Source: Bradyrhizobium australiense (lineage in GTDB: Bacteria; Pseudomonadota; Alphaproteobacteria; Rhizobiales; Xanthobacteraceae). Taken from it: a stretch of DNA of 64,000 nucleotides. Shown here in pieces: positions 1 through 10,012 of the stretch; within the stretch, counting starts at the first letter, position 1; every line of letters begins with the position of its first letter. Both the position numbers and the translations under genes were made by a program. The stretch is from NCBI RefSeq assembly GCF_013114825.1, contig NZ_JAAVLX010000012.1:1-64000 (forward strand), read 5' to 3'. The notes under the pieces are model-generated. The model was not told the origin of the DNA. It worked only from the letters and a program-made list of their open reading frames with translations, and made no database searches.

Positions 1-84
1 TCGTACTGAGTCAGACGGTCGCAGTCATTGAGGCTGAGAATCAAGTAATTGTGGAGATTCAATATTTGGCGCGCGGAGGGCCAG

Positions 85-1501
85 ATGAATCTCGATCAGG
101 GTGGAGATAGCGAAGCGCGGTTTGCGGAGTATGTAGCCGGACTTGGAAGCGTGATCGGTCACGTGGAGCGGACGAGACCGCTGCGCGACTATTGCATGGG
201 TCTGATGCTGCCCGGGGAACGCAAAAGCGTTGAGCCGATGGCGGCGCGGACGGCTCCAGCGCGCACGGCGGCACAACACCAGTCGCTGCTGCACTTTGTC
301 GGCGTCGCGACCTGGTCGGACGAGGACGTGCTGGCCAAGGTGCGCGAGATGGTGCTGCCGGCGATCGAGAAGAGCGGACCGATCGAGGCGTGGATCATCG
401 ATGACACGTCGTTCCCCAAGCAAGGCAAGCATTCGGTCGGCGTGCACCACCAATATTGCGGGCAGCTCGGCAAGCAGGCCAATTGCCAGGTGGCGGTGTC
501 GCTGTCGGTTGCCAATCATGCCGCCAGCCTTCCGGTGGCCTATCGGCTGTACCTTCCGGAAGCCTGGACCAAGGATCGTGCCCGGCGGAAGAAGGCAGGC
601 GTGCCGAAGCAGATCAAGTTCAAGACCAAGCCGCAGATCGCGCTGGAGCAAATCCGCTGGGCCTGCGAGAGCGGTCTGCCACGCGGCGTCGCGTTGATGG
701 ATGCGGCCTACGGCAGGGACGCGCGGCTGCGTGCAGGCATGACGGAATTGGGCGTGCCTTACGTGGTCGGCATCGTGCCGACCATCTTGATGTGGGCCCC
801 TGGCAGCGGCCCGCGGCGCATGGACAAGCCGATGAACAACACTGGCCGCCGCGACGAGCCCGACTTGGTCTCGGCCAAGAAAGTGGCACTCGGTCTGCCG
901 AAGCGGGCCTGGCGCACGGTGACGTGGCGCGAAGGCTCGGCCGACCAGCTATCCTCGCGCTTTGCGCGGGTGCGCGTCCGGGTAGGCTACAACAAACTGA
1001 TCCCCGAGAAGCTGTCGCCGGAGTGGCTGATGATCGAATGGCCGGAGGGTGAAGCAGAGCCGACCAAATACTGGCTCTCGACGCTGCCGGAGACCATCGG
1101 CTTCGAGCAGCTCGTCGATCTGGCCAAGCTGCGCTGGCGCATCGAGCGCGATTATCAGGAGCTCAAGCAGGAGGTCGGGCTTGGTCACTACGAAGGGCGC
1201 GGCTGGCGCGGCTTCCATCACCACGCAACCCTGTGCATCGCGGCTTACGGATTCCTCATCGCCGAGCAGGCGACGATTCCCCCCTCAGGACCACGTTCCA
1301 CCGCGCCGGTCCAGATCCCTCCCTTACCCGACAATTATCGACCCAGAGGATCTGCCCTTGCGGCCTGAACGCCACGTCCCGAACTCGATCGCAACCATGC
1401 GTGTGCGGCTGAGCCGGGCCCTCAGCAAAATGATCATACGATGCCCGTGTTGCGGCGCCGTCGCAGCATCACGCACGCGCAGAAAAATCATGACGCAGTA
1501 A
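85..1501 (+). pseudogene. IS701-type DDE transposase with shifted C-terminus
   Basis: The main frame runs 85-1368 from an ATG preceded by GGAGGG. It carries the expected DDE pattern: Asp in WIIDDTSFPKQGKHSVG, Asp in ALMDAAYG, and Glu in WRIERDYQELKQEVG, followed by GHYEGRGWRGFHHH. This is the IS701 layout. The frame ends early in SALAA, but the usual C-terminal tail (LRPERHVPNSIATMRVRL, then RCPCCG) continues in the next plus-strand frame to a TAA at 1499-1501. A single frameshift around 1300-1360 therefore splits the gene. The left inverted repeat may lie before or at the window edge. Calling it broken assumes the shift is not a sequencing error. Confidence 0.85.
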
Positions 1502-1674
1502 GAGCCATCCGAGCCCTTTGGGGCTGTCGCTCGGGCTGGCTCGGCTTCTTGTATCTGCACATCGAACCAGCCTAGGTCCCTTAGCTCGCGCGCTTTCTTT
1601 TCGGCTCCGTCCCGACTATCTCGCTTCAATACAATGCAGCTTGCACCATCGCGGGCAAAGATCAAATAGGCCAT
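1324..1674 (-). CDS. Small conserved protein, C-terminus replaced by IS sequence
   Basis: The first about 45 residues (MAYLIFARDG, CIVLKRDS, AEKKARELRDLGWFDVQIQ) have the look of a small bradyrhizobial protein of 60-70 aa, recalled rather than searched. From about residue 58 on, the frame runs antisense through the 3' end of the IS701 transposase (stop at 1501). The long tail is therefore probably not native: the IS appears to have inserted into or just after the 3' end of this gene. No function is assigned. Confidence 0.45.
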   Translation of the reverse strand: MAYLIFARDGASCIVLKRDSRDGAEKKARELRDLGWFDVQIQEAEPARATAPKGSDGSYCVMIFLRVRDAATAPQHGHRMIILLRARLSRTRMVAIEFGTWRSGRKGRSSGSIIVG

Positions 1675-2278
1675 TCTTCAGTTTATATTTGGTCTGAGTC
1701 CGAGCGAAAAGAGGTCGCAGGCATTTTCGCGCTGCGGCCTTGGGCTTAAACAATCCGTTATAAAAACGCTCGATCCGCCTGCCCGATATTTCGGATACTG
1801 ATCTCCGCAATAAGGACTGTGGAGTCATACTTTGCTGTTCCTGATGAGGAACAGAACGGTTGTTGCAGCACCGAGACAGATTAATGCAGAGCCCGTTTAC
1901 CGTGGGGCTTATTTAACAAAGTGGCGTTCGGGAATGGTCATCGATCAGATGACATTTAACAAGATCATTCCGGCAACTGTACCGATGCGTGCGAGGTCGG
2001 CCCAATGGCGACGCCCTCGTGCGGCCGATCGCCAGATGCCGACCGTTGCGACGATATTGTAGGTCACTGTAAGTGCGTAGCCGCCACAAAGGCCGCTGCA
2101 GCGGCAAGTCCCCTTTCCAAAGGCGACGCAGGACGTTCATGTGGACCAATCCGGTATGGGACGGCAATGCCTCGAAGCCGAAAACGGCATGACGGTGTAT
2201 CTGCGCATGTTAATGCGACCGGGCAGACTGCCGCCGACGACGCGTCTGCAAGATGCACTGAACGCCTGGGCGATTTTG
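1675..2278. other. Intergenic stretch without a convincing gene
   Basis: Only short overlapping frames of up to 98 codons, with no recognisable domain and no good ribosome site. It probably holds decayed sequence upstream of the small protein gene and downstream of the Crp-like regulator. Confidence 0.5.
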
Positions 2279-3109
2279 CTAACCGCCTGCTCTTTTGCTG
2301 AGGGACTCAGAAAGGGCATAAGCGCCTGAAAGAAGCTTGTAACAACCACATGCCTTTTGCTCGAGACCCTTGCGTTCATGGATCTGCAAGACGCCACGCA
2401 TCTTGCGAATTAACCTTTGTTCTTCGAATCGGATTAGCGTCTCGGTTACACCAGCGCGGCGCAACCCCAACGCGAACGAAAGGTAGTCATGGGTAATTGG
2501 AAGCACATGAGTGCCCAGAGCATCGCTCGCCAAACAGAGCCAGCTCGCGAGCCGCTGTTCGCGATCGTGCCGAATCCCGCACAATCCCGTCTGAGCGCAA
2601 TGCAAGGTCAGCGCTTGAACGTACCGAAAAAGATGTTCTCGGATTTCAGGACGCTCCTTCGTCACCCGACGCAAATCCTCGACACGGATCCTGTGCGCAC
2701 TTCCGGGAAAGAGCACAACAGATTGGTGTGTCGAAATATGCCCTACCACTAAGAGCGAAGCGCCGACCGCACCCCAATGTCCTATCACCGCCGATTCAAG
2801 GATGCTTTCCGCCGCGACAATTCTCAGCGAGACGAGGCCCGACTCGATAAAATAGACGTAATCAAGATGCTTTTTCGGCTCCTGCAGGATCATGCGTTCT
2901 TTCAGCACGATCGGCTCAAGGAACTCGCCTATTGCGGCGAGGTCTTGCAGAGAAAGACTGGCGAGGATCGCATTTTTCACAAAGGAGCGCGTACGAGGAC
3001 GCATCTTAACAGGCCGGTCGAGCATCGGCTGTTTGCCGGAGACCTTCGTGAGTGCTGCATCCCTTGAGCCGTCAAGCGCTTCGCGGACGGTGGACACATG
3101 GTCGGTCAT
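2279..3109 (-). CDS. Crp/Fnr-family transcriptional regulator
   Basis: The protein has 276 aa. Residues about 45-165 form a cyclic-nucleotide-binding-like beta-roll (FLEPIVLKERMILQEP, YVYFIESGLVSL, VVLFPGSAHRI). Residues about 180-250 form the C-terminal winged helix, with REQRLASWLCLASDALG, then LPITHDYLSFALGLRR and GVTETLIRFEEQRLIRKMRG as the recognition region. There is no N-terminal cysteine cluster of the FixK/FNR iron-sulfur type; cysteines near the C-terminus (ACGCY) are not in the usual place. In rhizobia, regulators of this broad class respond to oxygen, redox or other signals; the ligand here is unknown. It stands alone between decayed regions, so its targets cannot be guessed from context. 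Confidence 0.85.
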   Translation of the reverse strand: MTDHVSTVREALDGSRDAALTKVSGKQPMLDRPVKMRPRTRSFVKNAILASLSLQDLAAIGEFLEPIVLKERMILQEPKKHLDYVYFIESGLVSLRIVAAESILESAVIGHWGAVGASLLVVGHISTHQSVVLFPGSAHRIRVEDLRRVTKERPEIREHLFRYVQALTLHCAQTGLCGIRHDREQRLASWLCLASDALGTHVLPITHDYLSFALGLRRAGVTETLIRFEEQRLIRKMRGVLQIHERKGLEQKACGCYKLLSGAYALSESLSKRAGG

Positions 3110-3238
3110 AATGCGGCCCCCTCTCCCGACATGCGGCGGTCACCTCGCTGACACGTAACAAAAAATTGATTCGGACTGTAAGGACACTTTCATCCTGATT
3201 AATGCAATGAGCCTGGCGTTGAAGCTCAAATCCCGCGT

Positions 3239-3686
3239 TCAAACGCCCTTCCTCGACGGATTCAATACCTTCCCTGTCGAACTGCTTCTCAAGTGCGGTG
3301 TCCGCCAGGGCGCCTCAGCCCGCCAACGCGAGCGTTGCACGAGCCACCACTCGATAGATTCCACGAGCGGTTGGCTTTTCTGTTGCCGAACGAGACGGCG
3401 CCTCGGGGCTACAGTAACGGATGCCCTTCTCGATGGCATAGAACTCGGCGATGTGCTTGAGCGCCTCGCCCGCAATGGGCGAAGGACCAGGAATGGCAAG
3501 TTCGCAGAAGTTGCGCCGCGCGCCGATCGGCAGAATTGAGAGCAAAGGCTGAGTGCCGATGAAACAGCGTCGGGCAGCATGATCAAATTGAACCGAAGAT
3601 TGAGTCCGACCATCCTTTGGTGAAGCGCACGCCACCATCAACTCGTCGTTGGGCCGATGCCCTTCGTCCTCCAAGCTGGGTGACAC
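3239..3686 (-). pseudogene. IS66-family TnpC fragment (decayed)
   Basis: The frame 3315-3686 contains a run typical of IS66 transposases: SVQFDHAARRCF, TQPLLSILPIGARRNFCELA, then EALKHIAEFYAIEKGIR. In intact TnpC the corresponding text reads like AHARRKFFELA...ALxRIAELYAIExEIRG. The reading stops or shifts at both ends and downstream text continues in a neighbouring frame to about 3239. Only the central part of a roughly 500-aa protein is left, so this is a relic. Confidence 0.65.
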
Positions 3687-3692
3687 CTTCCC

Positions 3693-3726
3693 GTCAGTTC
3701 GTCGTCAGCTTGCCTGAGTATCATTC
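3693..3726 (+). promoter_or_regulatory. tts-box-like promoter element (orphan)
   Basis: GTCAG at 3693-3697 is followed by TTCGTCGTCAGCTTGCCTGA and an AT-rich end. It matches the element before nopP at 57661 in spacing and most bases (GTCAG, then CGTCAGCT, then CTGA-TATCA). The first ATG downstream is about 100 bp away, as in nopP. Confidence 0.6.
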
Positions 3727-3793
3727 GCAGCAGGGCGTAAGCAGCCCGAACTCACTGCGACGAAACGTACGCCGAAAGGACCCGCGAATCGTC

Positions 3794-4110
3794 ATGTATA
3801 ATCGAATCAGTGGCCTATCCACACACGCTACCTGAGGTGACGAGCTGAGTCAGTCGGTGGACAGCGACAGCTTTACCCGCCGTTATCAACCGTATTCAAT
3901 GGCGGCAGCTCCAGACCGATCGCGTAAAAAGCGAATAACTCGCGATTTCATAGTGCACTCCTTCCATCCACACGACGATGATCGGAAGAAATGTGGAGAG
4001 TGAGCTTGTCTATGGCTCCGTAATGACACAGGACGGCCGAGATCGACATCTCGCAAACTCCGCCGGTAACAAATGGCTCGTCCGTTGAAGCTTGTTGGCC
4101 TGGCTGCATT
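3794..4110 (+). pseudogene. Degenerate nopP-like effector gene
   Basis: An ATG at 3794 opens MYNRISGLSTHAT and then a TGA; compare MYGRINSYPG in the intact nopP at 57758. Reading through the stop in the same frame gives SVDSDSFTRRYQPYSMAAAP, which parallels SDADSQRFAEMFAGMHMAAP of nopP. A further stretch (SELVYGSVMTQDGRDRHLA, then SAGNKWLVR) parallels AQVAYDHGRQSGSKDARYF and LGNKSVGLLR. Together with the tts box about 100 bp upstream, this points to a second, inactivated nopP copy. Frames break several times and the 3' boundary is uncertain. Confidence 0.6.
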
Positions 4111-4665
4111 GGCAGTGGCGACTTCACGTGTGCTGCTACACGCAACCCAACGCGTCCCAGCCGCTTGAATTCACTAAAAAAGGCGCCAAAACGCAGAAAT
4201 TAACCGTAGATGCGCAGCTCATTGCATTAATCAAGATCTAGATACTCGCTAAATTCAGCACTCCTCGCGAAGCGCTCAGCGAGCTGCTTCGCCAAGAACG
4301 TGCACATCAGACTTGGCATCGCTGCACCTCACCTGCGGGCATGGTGGAGGCGGCGAAGACGCATGGTGAAACGGTGAAGACAATGTAGGGAGGCTATCTA
4401 CGCAGTGCCCGGCTAGAGGCGAACATCGCAAAGCTTCCATTTTGGCTCGATTGAGAGCCTATGATCTGTGGTGGCCCCGAGATAGCGCGCGAGGCTTGCA
4501 TCAATCGATGCTACCTCGGTGACATAGATGCCACTGTCGGCCTGATTTTCCGGTCCCCCAAACACACCTGAAAATTCGTGATGAAGTCACGGTGCGCGAC
4601 TTCGCCAAAGGATGACGCTGTTGACAAGTTTTCAAGGGTTAGTTGTTCCACACTGTGCCACATCT
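4111..4665. other. Non-coding or decayed stretch
   Basis: No frame with recognisable content. The first part may contain further remains of the nopP-like relic; I could not align it by eye. Confidence 0.4.
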
Positions 4666-4890
4666 ATGAGTAGTTCGATTGATGATAGCTTAAGTGAGAT
4701 GAAATCAGTGCGGAACGAGATTTGGCGTTGTCGTAAGTTGCTTCAAAACGAGTTGCCTGATGAGCAGCGAAAAATCATCGAGCCACGCCTGGTTGAGCAG
4801 CGTTCTGCTTTCAACCGGCTCTTAGCGACCACGTTTCCTTTCACGTTGAGGCTCAGGTCAACTTCAGTGCCTGTGCCGCTCAACACCTAA
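4666..4890 (+). CDS. Small hypothetical protein, 74 aa
   Basis: Starts at MSSSIDDSLSEMKSV and continues with a charged helical stretch (RNEIWRCRKLLQNELPDEQR). The upstream in-frame part from 4612 looks like non-coding sequence. Not recognised. The helical, charged middle is compatible with a real small protein, but the C-terminus (FPFTLRLRSTSVPVPLNT) is less protein-like. Confidence 0.3.
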   Translation: MSSSIDDSLSEMKSVRNEIWRCRKLLQNELPDEQRKIIEPRLVEQRSAFNRLLATTFPFTLRLRSTSVPVPLNT

Positions 4891-5539
4891 CCAAACTTAA
4901 CCAGCATGAGCTCCTATCCTCCCTCTCCTTCGGCTCCCCTGCGATCCAGCCCACTGAGTTGATCAATGGAAGTGAAATGGTGGCAAATGCGATGCATGAT
5001 ACTAGGCAGGATGTTGCTTCCTATCATTACATCAAGGTGATGGCCCCGGGGCGCCGGCGGCGACGATGGATAGGCGAGGAGAATGCCCGCATCGTGAGCA
5101 ACGTTTTCAGAAGGGTGTGAACATTGTACGCGGTCTTTGGCGCAATCGCGTTGCCCGCGAAAGGCAGCGATCGGCCGCCAGCTTGAGCAAATCCGTCAGC
5201 AAGTCAGAGCGGAGAGGCCGCAATCTCCGGAAGCAAAAGAAAAAGCAGAGCCAGCTTGAAATTTCAGCATAGGCGCTTCTTTAAAGCGAACGATCTTTGC
5301 CGAAGGTTGGAGCAGCAGGTGATCGCACTAACGCCTCATACCATTCACACCTCGACGTTAAGGTTCAATGGCCGATCTTACTCCGGCAGGATGATCGGCT
5401 CCTGGCAGAGCAGAGTCATCACCCAGCGGCCAGGACGGTGCGATCGCCCACACTGTCATTTGTCGAAATCATCGCATGCATTTGGGATATTTTGGACGAT
5501 TTTCGGGATGAAATTCACCTCAAGGCCGGGGAGCCGATT
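4891..5539. other. Gene-poor stretch before the Lrp-type regulator
   Basis: Contains small frames only. A frame from 5066 (KSERRGRNLRKQKKKQSQ) is a basic low-complexity run and not a convincing protein. Confidence 0.4.
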
Positions 5540-6016
5540 ATGCGATACGATCGGATAGACGCCCGCATCCTCGAGATCGTGCAAAAGAATAACCGCCTAA
5601 CTTCCGAGGTGATCGGCGAACTGGCAGGGCTTTCTGCTACCGCGTGTCAACGCCGACTGAAGAGGCTCCGTTCGGAAGGCATTATCGAGGCCGATGTTTC
5701 AATCGTTTCGCCGAAAGCGGTGGGCAGACCTATTCAAATGCTGGTGCTGGTGACCCTGGAGCGAGAGCGTTCAGATATAATCGATAGATTCAAGAAGGCC
5801 ATCAGATCGTCAGTTGAGATCGTCAACGGCTTCTACGTCACCGGCGACGCGGACTTTGTCCTGTACGTTACCGCGCCCACTATGGAGGATTATGAGGAGT
5901 TCACTCGGCGATTCTTTTATGTGAATCCAGACATCAAGGGCTTCAAAACAATGGTCGTATTGGATCGCGTAAAGGCGGGCTTTGCTGTTCCAGTTGAGAC
6001 ACCATCAGAGAATTGA
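5540..6016 (+). CDS. Lrp/AsnC-family transcriptional regulator
   Basis: The 158-aa product from ATG 5540 (GGCCGGGGAG upstream) has the full family layout. An N-terminal winged helix has ARILEIVQKNNRLTSEVIGE, then GLSATACQRRLKRLRSEGII, where the usual SxxxVxRRxxxLExxGxI becomes SATACQRRLKRLRSEGII. A C-terminal RAM domain runs from about residue 65 (MLVLVTLERERSDIIDRF, VNGFYVTGDADFVLYV, ETMxxYEEF-like region, KGFKTMVVLDRVK). The frame is open upstream to 5297 but that part has no family similarity. Typical targets are amino-acid metabolism or transport genes; none is adjacent here. Confidence 0.9.
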   Translation: MRYDRIDARILEIVQKNNRLTSEVIGELAGLSATACQRRLKRLRSEGIIEADVSIVSPKAVGRPIQMLVLVTLERERSDIIDRFKKAIRSSVEIVNGFYVTGDADFVLYVTAPTMEDYEEFTRRFFYVNPDIKGFKTMVVLDRVKAGFAVPVETPSEN

Positions 6017-6220
6017 CTACACGCTGATGCAGGCGTTCACCCTGCGGATCGACGCGTTTCGCGCTTTTCGTCACTTAACTGACATAGAACCGCCGATGAA
6101 TTGGCTCGGCCTGTCGATATTGATGAAGAAGGCTTTGAAAAGCTTCCGTTCTCCCTTTCGGTACGACAGCAAGCGATAGGTGTGCCGTACCTGCTACCTG
6201 AGCGGACGAGCTCCAATTGA

Positions 6221-6455
6221 TCAGAGGCCTTGGATGAGTTGAGCCTCGCCCGTCGTTTGCTCAACCTCACGCAAAAGCGGCGAAAGGTCGATACCTAATC
6301 TCTCGCCGATACGTTCAAGCAGCACAATCCTGACGGCCGATTGCCCGCTTCGAACCGACTGAGCATCGGAACTGAAATACATGGTGCCGATACAACGTCG
6401 TCAAGAGTAACTCCGCCCTCGAGCCGGGCACGCCGAATGGCAGCACCCCTCCTCT
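6221..6455 (-). pseudogene. XRE-type HTH regulator, frameshifted fragment
   Basis: One minus-strand frame gives IRRARLEGGVTLDDVVSAP followed by CISVPMLSRFEAGN, a Cro/XRE helix-turn-helix. One base shift later, the text continues as QSAVRIVLLERIGERLGIDL, SPLLREVEQTTGEA and a TGA at 6221. An in-frame stop lies just upstream of the HTH, and no start codon is seen. It is the remains of a short antitoxin-like or phage-like regulator. Confidence 0.55.
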
Positions 6456-6965
6456 AATCGATCGGCGCGTTTGCTTCCGGACGGAAGCGTGCGCAGGCCA
6501 ACGCGAGTCGCGACTCGGCAAACCGTCACCTGATCATCTCTGGCCTAGCTGTTGCTTGAAGCTCGCCTGCGTCGCTCTCACGAGACCGATGTTGCGCATC
6601 CCGCAGTTACATAGGGGTTCGATGTTGGCCCTAATGGCCATCGCTATTGCGACCGTGGGCATCATCGCGCGAAACCCGGATAACGGCAGCTAGTTGTGAC
6701 CTGCCAGGCGATACTTGGTTTCCTGATTGAGAACCCACATGATTGACCGGCATCTCAGGTCGCATTCGATCAGAAAGGGCTCGTTGGAGGACCTGGTCTA
6801 GTCGGATCAGGGGGGCCGGGCGCTACGGAGTCACACATATCAAGCTTCTTATCGGAATCAACGCCCGGCCTCACTTGCCTACTAGAACAGAAGACTATTC
6901 TTCAATTGCAAGGCACACTCGATGAGGTCTCCTGTGGCCTTCAAGCATTTAGGAGACGAAATGCA
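6456..6965. other. Intergenic stretch, no gene seen
   Basis: Short frames only, with no domain, repeat or RNA gene recognised. Confidence 0.45.
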
Positions 6966-7640
6966 TCACGCGCCTCGAAATCGCACGGCTAGTGCTAGAA
7001 TTCCTCCGACAAATGGGCGATAGATTCCTTTTATGGTTCGACTGCCAAAACTAGTAGGCTTTTCTGGGTTGACAATCTCGGCCTCGAAGACCCCGCACTG
7101 GTCATTCGTTCTGACACTGACATCTTGAAAATCCAAGAATTCACCAGTTGCCGGCGCATATGATTTGTATACGGCTTCCTTTATTGCGAACAACAATTTC
7201 GGGCCGAAGCGACTGCTGGACCACTCCTTGCGCTCGATTTCCTCGCAGGTGCATACGAACGGCAAAAGGTCCGCTTCGAGCGGTTCTTGATCTTCAATGT
7301 CCAATCCCAGAGCGAGCACATTCTTGGAAATTCCGGCAACAGCTCCGCAATCAGACGAAGAGTGTGAAATGCTACCGACGACTCCCGAAGGCCAAAGAGG
7401 AGCCCGATCCACTCTCGACAAAATCGGAACAGGAGGTAAACCCAATTTACGCAGTGCCTCATGAGCGTGATGCCGTCCCCAGGCGAACTCACGCCGACGA
7501 CGAAGCGAGACGTTCCCCAACATGTCGTCCTCAGCCGGAAATGGGAGGGGAAACGGGTCATAAATTGATCCGCCAGAAAAGCTGATGTCGTGTGCCAAAG
7601 CTGCGCCGATAGCAGCCCCTAACGTCGTGAGCGTTTTCAT
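6966..7640 (-). CDS. 4'-phosphopantetheinyl transferase (EntD/Sfp-type)
   Basis: This 224-aa enzyme should move phosphopantetheine from CoA to a serine of a carrier protein. The signatures are present in order: RRREFAWGRHHAHEALRKLG, then APLWPSGVVGSISHSSSDC, LGLDIEDQEPLEAD (the metal-binding GxDxE) and LLFAIKEAVYKSYAP (the catalytic W/FxxKEAxYK). The start at 7640 (MKTLTTLG) gives the usual family length; the open frame to 7868 upstream has no similarity to the family. No polyketide, peptide-synthetase or carrier-protein gene lies in the window, so the partner is elsewhere, possibly a siderophore, polyketide or symbiotic acyl carrier such as NodF-like proteins. Confidence 0.88.
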   Translation of the reverse strand: MKTLTTLGAAIGAALAHDISFSGGSIYDPFPLPFPAEDDMLGNVSLRRRREFAWGRHHAHEALRKLGLPPVPILSRVDRAPLWPSGVVGSISHSSSDCGAVAGISKNVLALGLDIEDQEPLEADLLPFVCTCEEIERKEWSSSRFGPKLLFAIKEAVYKSYAPATGEFLDFQDVSVRTNDQCGVFEAEIVNPEKPTSFGSRTIKGIYRPFVGGILALAVRFRGA

Positions 7641-8113
7641 AGATTGGGCGAACCTTTGTTCTGGAAAAGTGTGAAGCTGCAAATCTGCACTTGCTTTACG
7701 ATAGCTAACCTGAGACCGCAGGCCACTCAAGGCCCGCAGCGTCCGAGACGAAATCATGCTCTGCGACGCTCGATATTTCGACGGCAGGATCGGACGCATC
7801 GAGCGTGCATCGGACGAGCTCTGCGCTGACGCGACCCGCTTTCGAGATCGAAAGCCCTCGCGCCACACCTGGCTGGCCGAATTGCATCACCATTGTCGGG
7901 GCTGTCGCAGAGTGCTCAGAGTGGACGGGTACGGCTTTGAACAAACGGTGAGGCAGAGATCGGGGGCGGGTTGGTACTCTGCTTGTGGACCTCGAGCAGA
8001 ATTATGTAGTCTATGTGTAATCTAACGTGTGGGGCCGACCCTCCATTATGATGTCGAACCCCCGAGGGCGACTTTGTGCTGCGCGCACGTGCAACGAGCT
8101 CCATTCCGTTCGC
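7641..8113. other. Intergenic stretch, no gene seen
   Basis: Only antisense and shadow frames; nothing recognised. Confidence 0.4.
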
Positions 8114-8461
8114 TCACTGCATTTGATCCGTGCCGCGGCCGATGAACTCGAGCACCGACTGCGCCTTGTGGATCTCACGTGCGAGGCAATTGAAGATCCG
8201 GGTCGCAGATTCAAGTGTGACGACAAGTCCAACCCTCTCGCATGATAGCTCAAAATGGTGCCCAACCTGTTCGTTGGTGGGTGCAATGCCACTTTGCAGC
8301 GAGCTCATCGCTAATGATGCGAGCATGTGCTCGACCACGTCTTTTTCGGCCTGAGTCAAGAAATGCTTCCTTCTGAATGTTAGCTCGCCTGTGATCGACG
8401 TTGTGGTCGCAGTTGAAAGACCGGCCAAAGCCGCTCCGCCTCCGCGCGTGTGTTGCCACAA
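8114..8461 (-). CDS. Hypothetical protein, 115 aa
   Basis: Not recognised. The middle and C-terminal part (FLTQAEKDVVEHMLASLAMS, APTNEQVGHHFELSCERVGL, ATRIFNCLAREIHKAQSVLE) has protein-like composition and predicted helices, whereas the N-terminus does not. The real start may be internal, for example near the Phe-Leu-Thr segment, or the gene may be truncated. No neighbour helps. Confidence 0.35.
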   Translation of the reverse strand: MWQHTRGGGAALAGLSTATTTSITGELTFRRKHFLTQAEKDVVEHMLASLAMSSLQSGIAPTNEQVGHHFELSCERVGLVVTLESATRIFNCLAREIHKAQSVLEFIGRGTDQMQ

Positions 8462-10012
8462 GGGTCACATCATGCGGGTTCACGAAACTTGCCGCGAGAC
8501 AGCTTCCGTCGACTTCCAGGATCTACTTCTGGGGCTGTGGTAAGCAGAACAAGGCTCAAAGACGACCTTGCGCATACGATGTCGAAGGTTCGAGACATTT
8601 GCCAGATCCGCAGCCTCACCGATTGGGCGCTTCGCCGCGACAAAACGGCGGCGTCGAATTCTGCACGCATCCCGGGTCCGCAATTACACGAACATGGTGA
8701 CCGCGCCGGCGCAACAGCCGGGCCGCCGTGAGCAGCGGACTGAGATTTCCCAACGTTCCCCACGAAACGAGAAGATAGCGCAAGACATCACAGAGGACAG
8801 CTCCTTCGCAGTGGTACCGCGCTTCCTAAGAATTCGGCGCGCTCTCGCCACGTGCTACAGAGATCGGCTACGCGTGCGCGCCTAAGACCGCAACGTGCCA
8901 CGCGGCTCAGCCAGTGCGGCGCACGCCTCACCCACATGGGGAACTCTGTCTTGCGGGGAGGCCGGCCGCCCCAACCGCTTGCACGGACTGATTTACCTTC
9001 CACTTCGCACCACTACGAGCCCTCTTACGAGCCCTCTTGGATTTGTAGATCTTCGATCCTTGACTCCGATCAGTTTCGAACTGCTATCACGCGAAGTGAC
9101 TCAGCCTCTCAAAACCCACACTGACTGAAAGCGTCACGAGGATGCTCGCGAACACACGAATCTCTCAATGCTAACGTTGCGTGGCACTCACATTTGAGTT
9201 GCTAATGATGGGCTTTGGTCAACAAAAGCCTACAACCTGACGCAACGTGAGATTCAAGCTGTTTTTGTTGGGCTTGCGGCCTTTCCGGATTGTGGTACCC
9301 GATGTGCGGTCTCCATTCTTCCGCAAGCAGGCCCATCGTCAGTCACTTGCTGTTGCAGCCAGCAGCCAAGCCCGCAAGGAGCAGGCTTTCATCGACGACG
9401 TTTCCGACCTGGACGGACAAGACGCGGCGAGATCTCGACCGTCGCTTGCGGCAAGAATTATGCAGGCAAGCCGCGCCCGTGTTCCGGCTCATCATGGAGC
9501 CGAATGGGTGCAACGGCTGCTCGCGACATCAGACTGATGGTAGACAAATCACAACCGTTCGCAACGTCAAGATCGGCAGGCGTGTTGGTCGTCCCGGCGA
9601 CGAGATATCGTAGGGCTCAGTCAGCGGAGATGGTGTTCCTCGGCATGGCCGTATCACCTAGGAACAAAAAATGAAGCCGTGACCGCTGCCAAACCGCCGA
9701 TCTGCGCACAACGATAGCCATTTTCCAGAGGAACGGAGACCTCAACACGAAATTCGGTTAGCCACTCTTACCTGGCATTGATGTTCATGCCTCGTGCCAG
9801 TCAACCTAGTTTGCGCTAGCGTTTCAAACATGGTTGTAAGAAATCATCTCAGGAAAATAAGTGCGATGGAGGGATTCACTATCAGGTCTGTTCATCCTCT
9901 TCGTCGTGACCCTGCTCGCCGACCGAACTGCAGGTAAGTACGGTCAGCGTCCGCCCATTTTGGCCGAGGCCGACTATCTCTTCGGCGGCCTTGTACGCAC
10001 TCACAGCTCCTT
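8462..10012. other. 1.5-kb gene-poor region
   Basis: No convincing gene on either strand. It holds one copy of the dispersed repeat at 9226-9262. Direct near-repeats such as CGAGCCCTCTTA at about 9015-9040 are minor. Confidence 0.45.
9226..9262 (-). repeat. Dispersed repeat copy 1
   Basis: The plus strand reads AAGCCTACAACCTGACGCAA then CGTGAGATTCAAGC. It equals the copy at 20387-20422 over 34 bases with one mismatch, and matches, in reverse complement, the copies near 29764 and 30327. Confidence 0.7.
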
